Positions 8,037-16,515 of a DNA stretch of 64,000 nucleotides are shown one piece after another. The notes under the pieces are model-generated. The model was not told the origin of the DNA and did not search any database. It saw only the letters and a program-made list of their open reading frames with translations. The stretch's first letter is position 1, and each line of letters starts with the position of its first letter. This DNA is from Streptomyces cadmiisoli. GTDB taxonomy: Bacteria > Actinomycetota > Actinomycetes > Streptomycetales > Streptomycetaceae. A program made the position numbers and the translations under genes. The DNA is taken from the NCBI RefSeq assembly GCF_003261055.1, contig NZ_CP030073.1, forward strand, positions 8,370,001 to 8,434,000, read 5' to 3'.

Positions 8037-8774
8037 ATGACCGACACCGCCATCGAGTTGCGCTCCGTCAGCAGACGGTTCGGCTCGGGCGACAACGCCG
8101 TGACCGCGCTCGACGAGGTCTCGCTCGCCTTCCCCAAGGGCACGTTCACCGCCGTCATGGGGCCGTCCGGATCGGGCAAGTCGACCCTGCTGCAGTGCGC
8201 GGCAGGTCTCGACCGGCCCACTTCCGGCTCGGTCGCGATGGGCGGGACCGAGATGACGAGACTGAGCGAGACCCAGCTGACCCTGCTGCGCCGGGAGCGC
8301 ATCGGCTTCGTCTTCCAGGCCTTCAACCTGCTTCCGTCCCTGACGGCCGAGCAGAACGTGGCACTGCCGCTGAGACTCGCCGGTCGCCGTCCCTCCAAGG
8401 CCCGTGTACGGGAGGTGCTGGGGCAGGTCGGTCTCGGCAATCGGGCGCGGCACCGGCCGAGCGAGATGTCCGGCGGCCAGCAGCAGCGCGTCGCCCTGGC
8501 CCGTGCCCTGATCACCCGCCCCGAGGTGCTGTTCGGCGACGAGCCGACCGGTGCCCTGGACTCGCGGACCGGCCGACAGGTGCTGGCCCTGCTGCGCGGC
8601 ATGGCCGACCGCGAGGGCCAGACGATCATCATGGTCACCCACGACCCGGTCGCCGCCTCCAGCGCCGACCGCGTGGTCTTCCTCTTCGACGGGCGCGTCA
8701 ACGGCGAGCTGATCGGGGCCGGCGCCGACGACATCGCGGCACGCCTCACCAAGCTGGAGGCCGTGCCGTGCTGA
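8037..8774 (+). CDS. ABC transporter ATP-binding protein, MacB/LolD type
   Basis: A 245-residue ATPase with Walker A GPSGSGKST, Q-loop VFQAFNLLPSLTAEQN, signature MSGGQQQRVALARAL, Walker B VLFGDEPTGALDS and switch histidine MVTHDPV. The NLLPSLTAEQNV and DEPTGALD strings are typical of the LolD/MacB/FtsE branch, which powers mechanotransmission rather than substrate translocation. The ATG follows GGGGACAA. The stop overlaps the permease start by 7 bases. Divergent from the two-component system, which probably controls it. Confidence 0.93.
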   Translation: MTDTAIELRSVSRRFGSGDNAVTALDEVSLAFPKGTFTAVMGPSGSGKSTLLQCAAGLDRPTSGSVAMGGTEMTRLSETQLTLLRRERIGFVFQAFNLLPSLTAEQNVALPLRLAGRRPSKARVREVLGQVGLGNRARHRPSEMSGGQQQRVALARALITRPEVLFGDEPTGALDSRTGRQVLALLRGMADREGQTIIMVTHDPVAASSADRVVFLFDGRVNGELIGAGADDIAARLTKLEAVPC

Positions 8775-11221
8775 GTCTTGTCCTGGGCACACTGCGCACC
8801 CGCTGGGTCACCTTCGTCGGCGGCTTCGTGGCACTCTCGCTCGGCGTCGCGCTGCTCGCCGTGATGGGGCTGGCCCTCGCCTCCTCCCTCGACGCGCCCG
8901 ACCGACGGCCCGAGCGGTTCGCCGCCGCGCCGGTGCTCGTCCAGGGCGCGCACACCCTGCGGGTGCCCACCCCTGCAGGCCAACGCACCCAGAAGCTGGC
9001 GCACCCCCGAGCCGTGCCCGCCGGGACCGTCGCGAAGCTCGAGGAACTCGGTGCCGTCGTCGCGGACCGGACGTTCCCGGTGCGGGTCGCGAACGGACCG
9101 GACGACCTGGTGGGCCACCCCTGGTCCACCGCGGCCTTCGCCCCGTACGAGATCACTGCGGGGCGTGCGCCGAAGGCCGCCGACGAGGTCGTCGTGAGCG
9201 GCGACTGGGTGAAGCCCGGCGCGCGCGTTCCGACCGGCCGTGGCAGCGTACGGGTCGTCGGCACGGTCGCCGACCGGGGCTTCGAGAACGCGGTCTTCTA
9301 CACCGATGCCCGGGCCGCTCGACTGTCGCCGATCAGCGTCCAGCTGGCCGTCGACGCGGACGCGGCGGCCGTGCGCGAAGCGGTGCGAGGCAGCGACGGT
9401 GTCCACGTCCTCACCGGTGACGCGCGCCGCTACGCCGATGCCGACCCCGAACGTGACAGCGAGGCCATCACCGCCATGAACGCCATGTTCGGCACGGCCG
9501 GCGGCGTTTCAGCCTTCGTATCGGTCTTCGTGGTGGCATCCACCTTCACCTTCGCGGTCGCCCAGCGGGGCCGGGAGTTCGGGCTGCTGCGCACCGCCGG
9601 GGCCACCACGGGCCAGATCCGCCGCATGGTGTTCGCCGAGGCACTCGTGGTCGGCGTGCTCGCCTCCGCCACCGGCTGCCTGCTCGGCTCCTACGGCGCA
9701 CCGCGGCTGGCCGATCGGGTGGTCGACGGCGGACTCGCGCCGAGCTGGTTCACGATCGGCGACCACACCTGGCCGTACCACATGGCGTTCTGGACCGGTC
9801 TGCTCGTCGCCCTGTGCGTCGCCGCCGCCTCCTGGCGGGCCGGTCGGACGGGCCCCGCCCAAGCACTGCGCGAGGCGTCCGTGGACATCGGGACGATGAC
9901 GTGGCCGCGCCGACTGTGCGGCACGGCACTGCTGCTGTCGGCCGCGGTCACGCTCGGCCTGGCCTTGGCCGGCGACCCGGGAGAACTGTTGCACCGCAAG
10001 ACCTACGTGAGCCGACCGATGCTGCTGATCACCGCCTTCGCCCTGCTGGCACCCGTCGTGGTGCGACCGCTGGCCCGGCTGCTGGCCTGGTTGCCGGCCC
10101 AACTGCCCGGAGCTGGGGGCATGCTGGTGCGCGAGAACGCGGCCGCCGGGGTCCGTCGCACCGCGGCGATCGCGGCACCCGTCCTGGTCACGGTAGCCCT
10201 CGCGGGCTCGCTGCTCGGCTCCACCGCCACGCTGGACGAGGCGAAGGCCACCGAGACCCGCGAGCAGACCGCCGCCGACTTCGTCGTCACTCCGGCAAGC
10301 GGGACGGACTTCGACGCGGCGACACTCACCGGACTGCGCGAGGTGCCCGGTGCGAAGGTGTCGGCCACTTCCTCCAGCGCCGTCTACGTCCTGGAGGACG
10401 GCGTCGCGCTCATCAAGTCCCGAGCCCGTGCGGCTGAGGCCGGCCCGCTCGCGGCCACCACACGTCTGCCTCTCGCCGTCGGAGAGGTGAGCGACCTCGA
10501 CGACGGATCGATCATCGTCAACAGCGAGTGGCAGCGGCACACCGTGGGTCAGCGGGTCCAGGTGTGGCTCGGCGACGGCACGGAGAAGACGCTGCGGATC
10601 GCCGCGGTGATGACCACCGGCACCGGGGACAATGGTGTCTACGTCACTCCGCGCAACGCCCCCGGCGCGCTTGTCGACCGCGCCGACGTCACCCTTGCCG
10701 ACGGTGCCGACGCGGGGGCCGTGGCCGTCGGACTGCGCGACGCGGTGCGGGACTCGGGCGGGCAGGTGCGCACCAAGGCCCAGTGGGTCGAGGCCACTTA
10801 CCCGGACCGTGACCGGACGACCTGGCTCGGCTTCGTGCTCGTCCTGGGCATCGCCCTCCTCTACACGGGCATCTCGCTGGCCAACACCATGATCATGGCG
10901 ACCTCCGACCGCGTGCGCGAGCTGGCCGTGCTGCGCCTCGCCGGGGCCACCAGGTGGCAGGTGCTGCGGCTGGTCGGCGCGGAGGCATTGATGGTGGTCG
11001 CGGTGGGCGCCCTGCTCGGGCTGTTGGTCACCGGCCTCAATCTGGCGGGTGTGTGGGGCGCGCTGGGCGTGCTGTCGGTGTGGACCACGATCGAGCTGCC
11101 CTGGATCGCGATCGGTGTGACCGTCGCTGCCTGCGCGGTGGTTGCCGTGGTCTCGTCCGTCGTCCCGGCGGCGCTCGTCCTGCGCCGCCGGGCTGTGGAG
11201 ATAGCGGGTCTACGGGAGTGA
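8768..11221 (+). CDS. FtsX/MacB-type ABC transporter permease
   Basis: About 817 residues starting at GTG 8768, overlapping the ATPase stop. Two FtsX modules are visible: an N-terminal membrane helix, a long extracytoplasmic domain, then three helices; this pattern repeats, ending with GISLANTMIMATSDRVRELAVLRLAGAT, the motif that contacts the ATPase, and a final helix with RRRAVEIAGLRE. This duplicated form is standard in actinobacteria. It probably extrudes a peptide or antibiotic or resists membrane damage, under control of the divergent kinase/regulator pair. Confidence 0.9.
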   Translation: MLSLVLGTLRTRWVTFVGGFVALSLGVALLAVMGLALASSLDAPDRRPERFAAAPVLVQGAHTLRVPTPAGQRTQKLAHPRAVPAGTVAKLEELGAVVADRTFPVRVANGPDDLVGHPWSTAAFAPYEITAGRAPKAADEVVVSGDWVKPGARVPTGRGSVRVVGTVADRGFENAVFYTDARAARLSPISVQLAVDADAAAVREAVRGSDGVHVLTGDARRYADADPERDSEAITAMNAMFGTAGGVSAFVSVFVVASTFTFAVAQRGREFGLLRTAGATTGQIRRMVFAEALVVGVLASATGCLLGSYGAPRLADRVVDGGLAPSWFTIGDHTWPYHMAFWTGLLVALCVAAASWRAGRTGPAQALREASVDIGTMTWPRRLCGTALLLSAAVTLGLALAGDPGELLHRKTYVSRPMLLITAFALLAPVVVRPLARLLAWLPAQLPGAGGMLVRENAAAGVRRTAAIAAPVLVTVALAGSLLGSTATLDEAKATETREQTAADFVVTPASGTDFDAATLTGLREVPGAKVSATSSSAVYVLEDGVALIKSRARAAEAGPLAATTRLPLAVGEVSDLDDGSIIVNSEWQRHTVGQRVQVWLGDGTEKTLRIAAVMTTGTGDNGVYVTPRNAPGALVDRADVTLADGADAGAVAVGLRDAVRDSGGQVRTKAQWVEATYPDRDRTTWLGFVLVLGIALLYTGISLANTMIMATSDRVRELAVLRLAGATRWQVLRLVGAEALMVVAVGALLGLLVTGLNLAGVWGALGVLSVWTTIELPWIAIGVTVAACAVVAVVSSVVPAALVLRRRAVEIAGLRE

Positions 11222-11237
11222 GAGGAGGGCCTCTCAC
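11218..11237 (+). terminator. Hairpin overlapping the permease stop codon
   Basis: GTGAGAGG and CCTCTCAC form an 8-bp perfect stem with an AGGG loop. The left arm includes the TGA stop of the permease. There is no U-tract, as is common in high-GC genomes. Confidence 0.5.
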
Positions 11238-11330
11238 GGCGGCGGACTCCTGGTGCGGCGTAATCGCGCTCGGCAGGGACGGGACGCGGTGGTTCTGGCG
11301 GTCGGCAAGGCCTTCGGTCCGCATTCTTCG

Positions 11331-11354
11331 CCGGAGCCGGAGCCGGAGCCGGAG
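11331..11354. repeat. Four tandem copies of CCGGAG
   Basis: Four exact copies of the hexamer CCGGAG, followed by a degenerate fifth, lie between the ABC permease and the NUDIX gene. A reading frame through them would encode a Pro-Glu run, but the NUDIX protein most likely starts downstream. Confidence 0.8.
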
Positions 11355-11462
11355 CCGCAGTCTGCCGGGCCGGGCCGGGCCTTGCGCGACCGCCGTCGAG
11401 GCCCGGCCACCCGTCCCGGCCGTCGATGGAACTACGTGGTGAGTGTGAGGTGGAATGGCCGG

Positions 11463-11966
11463 GTGAACACGAATGAACCAGGTGCGGAGCGCCCCGAGCG
11501 CGTCCGTCCCGCATCGCACAGCCTCACCGGCGTCGGCCTCGCCGTTCTCGATCCCGACGGCCGGGTCCTGCTCGGTCTCGGCCACGATGCCCGCTGGGAA
11601 CTTCCGGGCGGCAAGGTCGACGCCGGGGAGGACTTCGAGACGGCCGCGGCGCGGGAACTGGCGGAGGAGACCGGACTCGCGGTGCCCGCGGCGGCGGTGC
11701 GGGTCCTGGCGGTCCTGGTCGACGGCATCAACGGGCTGACGAGGGTGACTGCGGCAGCGGTCACCGAGGGGGCGGTGGGAGCACCCGAGGTGACCGAACC
11801 GGACAAGATCCTGCGCTGGGAATGGTTCCCGCGCTCTGCCGTGCCGTCGGCACTCTTTCCTCCTTCCGCCGCGGTACTGGACTGCCTGTGGCCCGAGAGC
11901 GTTCCGCGCGGAGCGCCGCAGGTGCGGGGATATCGCGTCGTCGACGGCGGGGCCCGGAGCGACTGA
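11463..11966 (+). CDS. NUDIX hydrolase
   Basis: A protein of about 167 residues with a complete NUDIX box: the stretch GGKVDAGEDFETAAARE plus LAEETGL matches GX5EX7REUXEEXGU, whose glutamates bind the divalent metal. It begins with LTGVGLAVLDPDGRVLLGLG, the usual first beta strands. GTG 11463 is chosen because the family core starts about 20 residues later; the open frame extends further upstream through the CCGGAG repeat, which looks non-coding. Substrate (NTP, NDP-sugar, other) is not evident. It stands alone on its strand. Confidence 0.85.
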   Translation: MNTNEPGAERPERVRPASHSLTGVGLAVLDPDGRVLLGLGHDARWELPGGKVDAGEDFETAAARELAEETGLAVPAAAVRVLAVLVDGINGLTRVTAAAVTEGAVGAPEVTEPDKILRWEWFPRSAVPSALFPPSAAVLDCLWPESVPRGAPQVRGYRVVDGGARSD

Positions 11967-12172
11967 CGCGGGTCGGCGCTTTCCGCGCGAGCGACGCGGG
12001 CGCGGTGGTGTCCGCAATCACCGGGGGCGAGACGCCCGGCACGGCCGACCCGATCACAGACGCTACGGCGGCAGGCGCGTGCTCCCGTCGTCGCGCGCGA
12101 AGGCTTTGAACCGGCGGCGTCACGCTAGCCCGCTGACGACCGGTCTCCGCTCTCCATCCCGGTCGCTGTCGA

Positions 12173-12706
12173 TCACGGGTAGAGGGCGGCCAGGCGCGGT
12201 AGCCGGCGGGTCATCTCGGCATGGTCGTCGAAGTTGAAGTCCCAGGCAGGGTCCAGCTCTGGATATCGAATGGTGAATGCGTCGGCAGGGAGCTCCTCAC
12301 CGGTCGCCATGGTGTGCGCGTCCCAGGCGATGCTCAGCAACTCCTCACCTTCCAGATCCCGCCCGTCGGCCGCCGAAGCCTGCACGACGGGCAGGTCCGC
12401 GAGGGCATCGGGATCGGCGACGACGCGCTCGAAGACCTCACGGCCCTGTGCGATCAGCCAACCGCGGAAGTAGTCGAAGCCGTCGTCGGAGCATCCGCCG
12501 TTGATGAGGTACGCGGCGGCCCACAGCGGCTTCGTGTAGGAGTGGGCCATCAGGTCCCACAGCACCTGCCGGGCGGCGACGATCTCCTCGGCCGGTCGGG
12601 CGGCCAGCAATGAGGTCGTCTCGCGGGCGACCGATTCGCCTTCGTGCGGGTCGGACGCCTGGCTGCGGGCAGCCGCGATGAGCTCCCAGAACTCCTCTTT
12701 GTTCAT
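12173..12706 (-). CDS. DUF4240 domain protein
   Basis: A 177-residue protein beginning MNKEEFWELIAAARS, the hallmark start of DUF4240 proteins, followed by a helical region with SYTKPLWAAAYLINGGCSDDGFDYFRGWLI. Many actinobacteria carry several copies; no function is established. The acidic C-terminal part ends WDFNFDDHAEMTRRLPRLAALYP, split by no domain boundary I can see. No strong ribosome binding site precedes ATG 12706. It is a monocistronic gene downstream of the RsbW-like ATPase on the same strand, with a 115-base gap. Confidence 0.85.
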   Translation of the reverse strand: MNKEEFWELIAAARSQASDPHEGESVARETTSLLAARPAEEIVAARQVLWDLMAHSYTKPLWAAAYLINGGCSDDGFDYFRGWLIAQGREVFERVVADPDALADLPVVQASAADGRDLEGEELLSIAWDAHTMATGEELPADAFTIRYPELDPAWDFNFDDHAEMTRRLPRLAALYP

Positions 12707-12821
12707 GGGGCAGAGCATGGCAGCCGGCACTGACAGGGCTCGGCGAACGTTCCGCCGGCAGGACGCCGTGGTCCGGATCCGGGCGGACACCGCCGTTCGG
12801 CCGCCGGTACCGCCGGGCCCG

Positions 12822-13214
12822 TCACGTGCACTGCTGGACGGCCGCGGGAACGCGGGCCCAGTGTGTCGCGCCGTGTCGGCAGTCGTGGGTGCCGTGGTCG
12901 AGTGTGAGGACATCGAGTATGTGCTGTCCGCGGCCGTGCTCGTCCGGCGCGCAACTGGAGGTCCACTCACCCTCTTCGGCAGACCGCCCGCCGTCGTCGA
13001 CACGGATGTGCATGACTCCGTCCCCGAGCAGGTCGAGGTGGAGCACGACGGGGGGCGTGGCGTGCTCCACGGCGTTGGTCACCAGTTCGGAGACTACGAG
13101 GAGAACGTGATCCGCCGCGTCGGCGGGAAGCCCCCATTCCTCCACGGCTGAGCGTGCCAGGTCGCGCGCTGCGCCGACCGAGCGGGACCGGTGTGGCAGG
13201 GCCCATGACCTCAT
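12822..13214 (-). CDS. RsbW-like ATP-binding protein (HATPase_c, anti-sigma kinase fold)
   Basis: A 130-residue protein with the GHKL fold: N-box VVSELVTNAVEHA and G1 box DDGGRSAEEGEWTSS, followed by ERGQHILDVLT-like GRGQHILDVL. Such free-standing ATPases are very common in Streptomyces and act as serine kinases or anti-sigma factors toward SpoIIAA-like partners; none is adjacent. ATG 13214 has AGAGG at a good distance. The promoter region contains a candidate stress-sigma (SigB/SigF-type) site, which would make sense for this family. Confidence 0.85.
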   Translation of the reverse strand: MRSWALPHRSRSVGAARDLARSAVEEWGLPADAADHVLLVVSELVTNAVEHATPPVVLHLDLLGDGVMHIRVDDGGRSAEEGEWTSSCAPDEHGRGQHILDVLTLDHGTHDCRHGATHWARVPAAVQQCT

Positions 13215-13273
13215 GGCTGGTACCTCTGGAATGGGCGGGTGAGCGGGCAGCGGCCCGAGGCTTGCTTCAGCCC

Positions 13274-13299
13274 TTACCCACATTTTTCTGAAAACGAAC
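13274..13299 (-). promoter_or_regulatory. Possible SigB-family promoter upstream of the RsbW-like gene
   Basis: On the minus strand GTTC (13299-13296) is followed 16 bases later by GGGTAA (13279-13274), close to the GNNTN14-16GGGTA(C/T) pattern of Streptomyces SigB-type promoters. It lies about 60 bases upstream of the start codon. The match is not perfect. Confidence 0.4.
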
Positions 13300-13692
13300 A
13301 AGTGGGGTGCAAGGGATTGGCCGCGGGATCCGGATCGCCGTGCGAGCCCCGTTCGGCGGCGGCCGCGCACGACAGGAACCGCATCTCATGAGGCGCATCG
13401 ACGGCAGCGCGGCCTGCGCCCCGGGCCCGCAGCGACACTTCATCCGGCCGTGGCCGTCTCGGGCGACGCCGCGCGGAGCCGCGGCGGAACTGCGGCTACA
13501 GAACGTGAAAATTTCGCTACTGAACGATGCGTATCCGGCGGGCCGCACGTAACGACGTGGCAGCGCTTTGCCCCCGATACGCTCCCTCCTTGAACCGTGC
13601 CCGTTCGGCTCGGTATCCGGGCCAAGTCGGTGCGACAGAGGGCGCGTCGGCGGTCGGATTCGCACTCACCGTTGCGGGAACAGGAGAGCACC
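13300..13692. other. Intergenic stretch without a recognisable gene
   Basis: Together with the preceding promoter region this is a 478-base gap. Short open frames exist on both strands but none has a recognisable motif. TTGAAC at 13590-13595 and TATCCG 18 bases later could form a weak promoter for the small gene at 13693. Confidence 0.5.
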
Positions 13693-14019
13693 ATGCCTCG
13701 ATGGGCCGTCATCCGCGATGCGGGCCAGGCGGAATCCTTTACCTTCGGCGTCTACCGCGAACTGGAGGGGAGCGAGGCCGAGGCCCATTCCGCGATGCTG
13801 CGGATCATCGACGAGTACGGCCATGCCCACACCGCATCAGGACGCCGGCGCCAGAGGCGACAGGTCTACCGCATATCAGAGCGCAGCTACCTGCTGCGCT
13901 GCCACAATCGGATGTTCACGGACGAGACCGTCTTCACACTCGCCGAACTCATCGCCGACACCCGCGACCAAGAATTTCCTGACAGCCTGTACGGCTGGAT
14001 CTCGCCGGGATCGGATTGA
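13693..14019 (+). CDS. Small conserved hypothetical protein
   Basis: A 108-residue protein starting MPRWAVIRDAGQAESF with GGAGAGCACC upstream, a good ribosome binding site. It is mixed alpha/beta, with a basic segment SGRRRQRRQVYRISERSY and an acidic C-terminus. No signal peptide, membrane helix or catalytic motif is visible. I do not recognise a function; codon use and start signals indicate a real gene. It may be cotranscribed with the next gene, 49 bases downstream. Confidence 0.7.
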   Translation: MPRWAVIRDAGQAESFTFGVYRELEGSEAEAHSAMLRIIDEYGHAHTASGRRRQRRQVYRISERSYLLRCHNRMFTDETVFTLAELIADTRDQEFPDSLYGWISPGSD

Positions 14020-14068
14020 AGGGCGGAACGGGGACGCTGTCGAGTCCCTTCGAGTAGGAGTCGAGAGA

Positions 14069-14431
14069 GTGGTACCCGTGATCAGCCAGCAAGCGACGAC
14101 GACACTGTGGCGTCCCACCGGCCCCAAGGAACTGGAGTTGGTGGGCGAGCTGGACTGGCGTGCCTGGCCGCCGAGGCTTCCCGAGCAGCCGATCTTCTAC
14201 CCCGTTCTCAATGAGGACTACGCCGTCAAGATCGCGCGGGACTGGAACGTCAAGCATGACGGCGCCGGCTTCGTCACCCGGTTCGAAGTCGACTCCGACT
14301 TCCTGCGCCGGTATCCGATTCGACAGGCGGGCGGAGAGACGATCCTCGAGTTGTGGGTGCCGGCCGAGGAACTGGAGGAGTTCAACGCTCACATCGTCGG
14401 CAAGATCGAGGTGGTCCACGAGTTCCGCTGA
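14069..14431 (+). CDS. Conserved small protein, labelled ADP-ribosylation/crystallin J1-like in actinobacteria
   Basis: A 120-residue protein starting at GTG 14069 with GGAG eight bases upstream; GTG 14078 is an alternative. It contains LWRPTGPKELELV, WPPRLPEQPIFYPVLNEDYA and IARDWNVKHDGAGFVTRFEV. From memory, this family is widespread in Streptomyces and carries the automatic label ADP-ribosylation/crystallin J1, without a demonstrated activity. No ADP-ribosylglycohydrolase metal motif is visible. Soluble, single domain. Confidence 0.7.
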   Translation: MVPVISQQATTTLWRPTGPKELELVGELDWRAWPPRLPEQPIFYPVLNEDYAVKIARDWNVKHDGAGFVTRFEVDSDFLRRYPIRQAGGETILELWVPAEELEEFNAHIVGKIEVVHEFR

Positions 14432-14886
14432 GAGAGCGTTCCCGGTAAATCCAGTGATCAACCTGCCGTGAAGTTCCGGGTGTTGTGCCCGCTTCCCGGC
14501 GAGCGGCAGGGGCTGATGACGGGGCTCCGGCCCGCCCTCCGGGACACGGCGGAATCCGGGCGAGCGGGCGGCCCGGGCCGGCGGGGCGACCGTACGCACG
14601 TGTGTGGACCTTGATCCCGCTCCGGGACGGCCTTGCCCGGGGTGCAGTCGGTGAGGGCGCGGGATAGGCTTTTTTGGTAGGAACGTCTGGTTCTCCAGGC
14701 GGTGTTGCGGATGCCGGTCGCCTCACACGCCACGATCATCCTTTCGGCGGGGACCCTACGAGCGCGTGTGCACTGTCGCAGTTCGCGGGCGGTGGCCACA
14801 GCCATTTCCCCTCTTGAGCCCGTGACCGCTGTGCGCGCCGTGGTGGCGCCGGTTTCCGGGCCCGCAGTTCTGCAGCGGAGGTCGGG
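14432..14886. other. 455-base intergenic stretch, no gene supported
   Basis: A run of six T at 14670-14675 in otherwise GC-rich sequence is the only compositional oddity. A long minus-strand open frame overlaps the ferredoxin gene and has no recognisable domain, so it is not called. The promoter of the P450 operon presumably lies at the right end. Confidence 0.5.
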
Positions 14887-15114
14887 ATGAGAGTTGTCGT
14901 TGATCTTTCCCGATGCCAGGGATACGCGCAGTGCGCCTTCCTGGCTCCGGAAGCTTTCCGGATGCATGGGGAGGAAGCACTGATGTACGACCCGAATCCC
15001 GATGACGCGCAGCGTGACCGAGTGCTGCGGGCCGCGGCGGCCTGTCCGGTCCAGGCGATTCTGGTCGACCGCCTGGAGGCACGGGACGTACCCGTGGAGG
15101 CGTCGCCGTCATGA
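14887..15114 (+). CDS. [3Fe-4S]-type ferredoxin for a P450
   Basis: A 75-residue ferredoxin with Cys10, Cys16 and Cys53 in CQGYAQC and CPVQAI. The middle cluster position (usually Cys in 4Fe-4S proteins) is Tyr13, so three cysteines remain and a 3Fe-4S cluster is expected. GGAGGTCGG precedes the ATG. It overlaps the reductase start by four bases (ATGA) and is the electron carrier of the operon: NAD(P)H to reductase to ferredoxin to P450. Confidence 0.9.
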   Translation: MRVVVDLSRCQGYAQCAFLAPEAFRMHGEEALMYDPNPDDAQRDRVLRAAAACPVQAILVDRLEARDVPVEASPS

Positions 15115-16502
15115 CCAGCGCCGACAATCTGCGTGCCTTCAAGCGGGACGGCCGCATCGTAGTGGTCGGGGCGTCCCTCGCGGGACTGCGTGCCGCGGAG
15201 GCTCTGCGTGGCGAGGGCTTCACGGGATCGTTGACCATGATCGGTGACGAGCCGAGCGAGCCTTACGACCGGCCTCCACTGTCCAAGCAGGTACTGACCG
15301 GTTGGGTGCCGGCCGACGGCACCCTGCTGCCGCGGCGTCGGGACATCGATGCGGAGTGGCTGCTGGGCGTACCCGCCGGCGGGCTGGACATGAGGGCCAA
15401 CCAGGTGCGGCTCGCCGACGGACGCGAGGTTCCCTTCGACCGGGTGCTGATCGCCACCGGGGTACGGGCGCGACCCTGGTTCGTCGAGAGCGAAGCGGAC
15501 CTGGACGGGGTGTTCGTCCTGCGGACGCGTGAGCACGCCGAGGGCCTGCAGCGAGCTCTCGCCGCCGGACCTTCGCGTGTTTTGATCATCGGTGCGGGAT
15601 TCACCGGTTCCGAGATCGCTTCAATCTGCCGCGAGCGGGGCATCGCGGTGACCGTCGCCGAACTCGCGCCGGCTCCGCTGGTCGGGGCGCTCGGTGCCAT
15701 GGTCGGGGACGTCGCCGCGGACATGCAGCGCGCGCACGGCGTCGACCTTCGCTGCGGGGTCAAGGTCACCCGGCTGGAGGGTGACGCGCAGGGGCGGTTC
15801 CGCCGCGCCCACTTCGACGACGGCAGCGCGATCGACGCCGATGTGGCGGTGGTGGCACTTGGTGGCATCCGTAACACCGAGTGGCTGCGGGGTTCGGGAC
15901 TGGCAGCGGGTGTCTGGGGAATCGCCTGCGACACGGGTTGCCGAGCTCTCACCCTCGACGGCCTGATCACCGACGACGTCTTCGCCGCCGGGGATGTGGC
16001 ACGCTGCCCGAACCCGATCTACGAGTACCGGCTCATCTCGCTGGAGCACTGGGCCAACGCCGTGGAGCAGGCCGAGGTCGCGGCGCACAACATGGTCAGT
16101 GGCCAGGCGGACCGTTGGCCTCACCTGTCCCTCCCGGTGTTCTGGTCGATCCAGTTCGGCGTCAACATCAAAACCGTCGGTGTGCCGACCTTCGCCGACG
16201 AGGTCGTCGTCACCCAGGGGTCGGTGGCCGACCGCCGCTTCGTCGCCGCATACGGCTATCGGGGTCGCGTCACCGCGGCGGTCAGCTTCAACAACGCCAA
16301 GTGGCTGGACCACTACCGGCAGCTGATCGAGACGGCCGCACCTTTTCCGCCGCCCTTCCCCGCGCCCGACCAGCCCGCCGACATGAAGCCGGTGCCTGTG
16401 GACTTCCCCGGCCCCACCCTGCTCGCCCAAGGCGCGACCGTGGTCGTCACCGGTCACGACCCGGGTGAGCGGCGCGTCACGTCCGCACAGCAGCACCGGT
16501 AG
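15111..16502 (+). CDS. FAD-dependent ferredoxin reductase
   Basis: A 463-residue reductase of the putidaredoxin/rhodocoxin reductase type. FAD loop VVVGASLAGLRAAEAL near the N-terminus, EPYDRPPLSK, ATG-type motif LIATGVRARPW, NAD loop IIGAGFTGSEIA and the second FAD motif TDDVFAAGDVARCPNP are present. The C-terminus is about 50 residues longer than usual, rich in Pro and Asp. Coupled by an ATGA overlap to the ferredoxin and followed by the P450, so it supplies electrons to that pair. Confidence 0.92.
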   Translation: MTSADNLRAFKRDGRIVVVGASLAGLRAAEALRGEGFTGSLTMIGDEPSEPYDRPPLSKQVLTGWVPADGTLLPRRRDIDAEWLLGVPAGGLDMRANQVRLADGREVPFDRVLIATGVRARPWFVESEADLDGVFVLRTREHAEGLQRALAAGPSRVLIIGAGFTGSEIASICRERGIAVTVAELAPAPLVGALGAMVGDVAADMQRAHGVDLRCGVKVTRLEGDAQGRFRRAHFDDGSAIDADVAVVALGGIRNTEWLRGSGLAAGVWGIACDTGCRALTLDGLITDDVFAAGDVARCPNPIYEYRLISLEHWANAVEQAEVAAHNMVSGQADRWPHLSLPVFWSIQFGVNIKTVGVPTFADEVVVTQGSVADRRFVAAYGYRGRVTAAVSFNNAKWLDHYRQLIETAAPFPPPFPAPDQPADMKPVPVDFPGPTLLAQGATVVVTGHDPGERRVTSAQQHR

Positions 16503-16515
16503 GAGGGAGAGCGAG

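Noticed and set aside
6133..8040. 635-codon plus-strand open frame across the kinase gene
   Set aside because: Runs antisense to a clear histidine kinase and encodes Gln/Arg/His-rich sequence without motifs.
14458..14967. Minus-strand gene over the gap before the ferredoxin
   Set aside because: No recognisable domain, and it overlaps the ferredoxin start and ribosome binding site.
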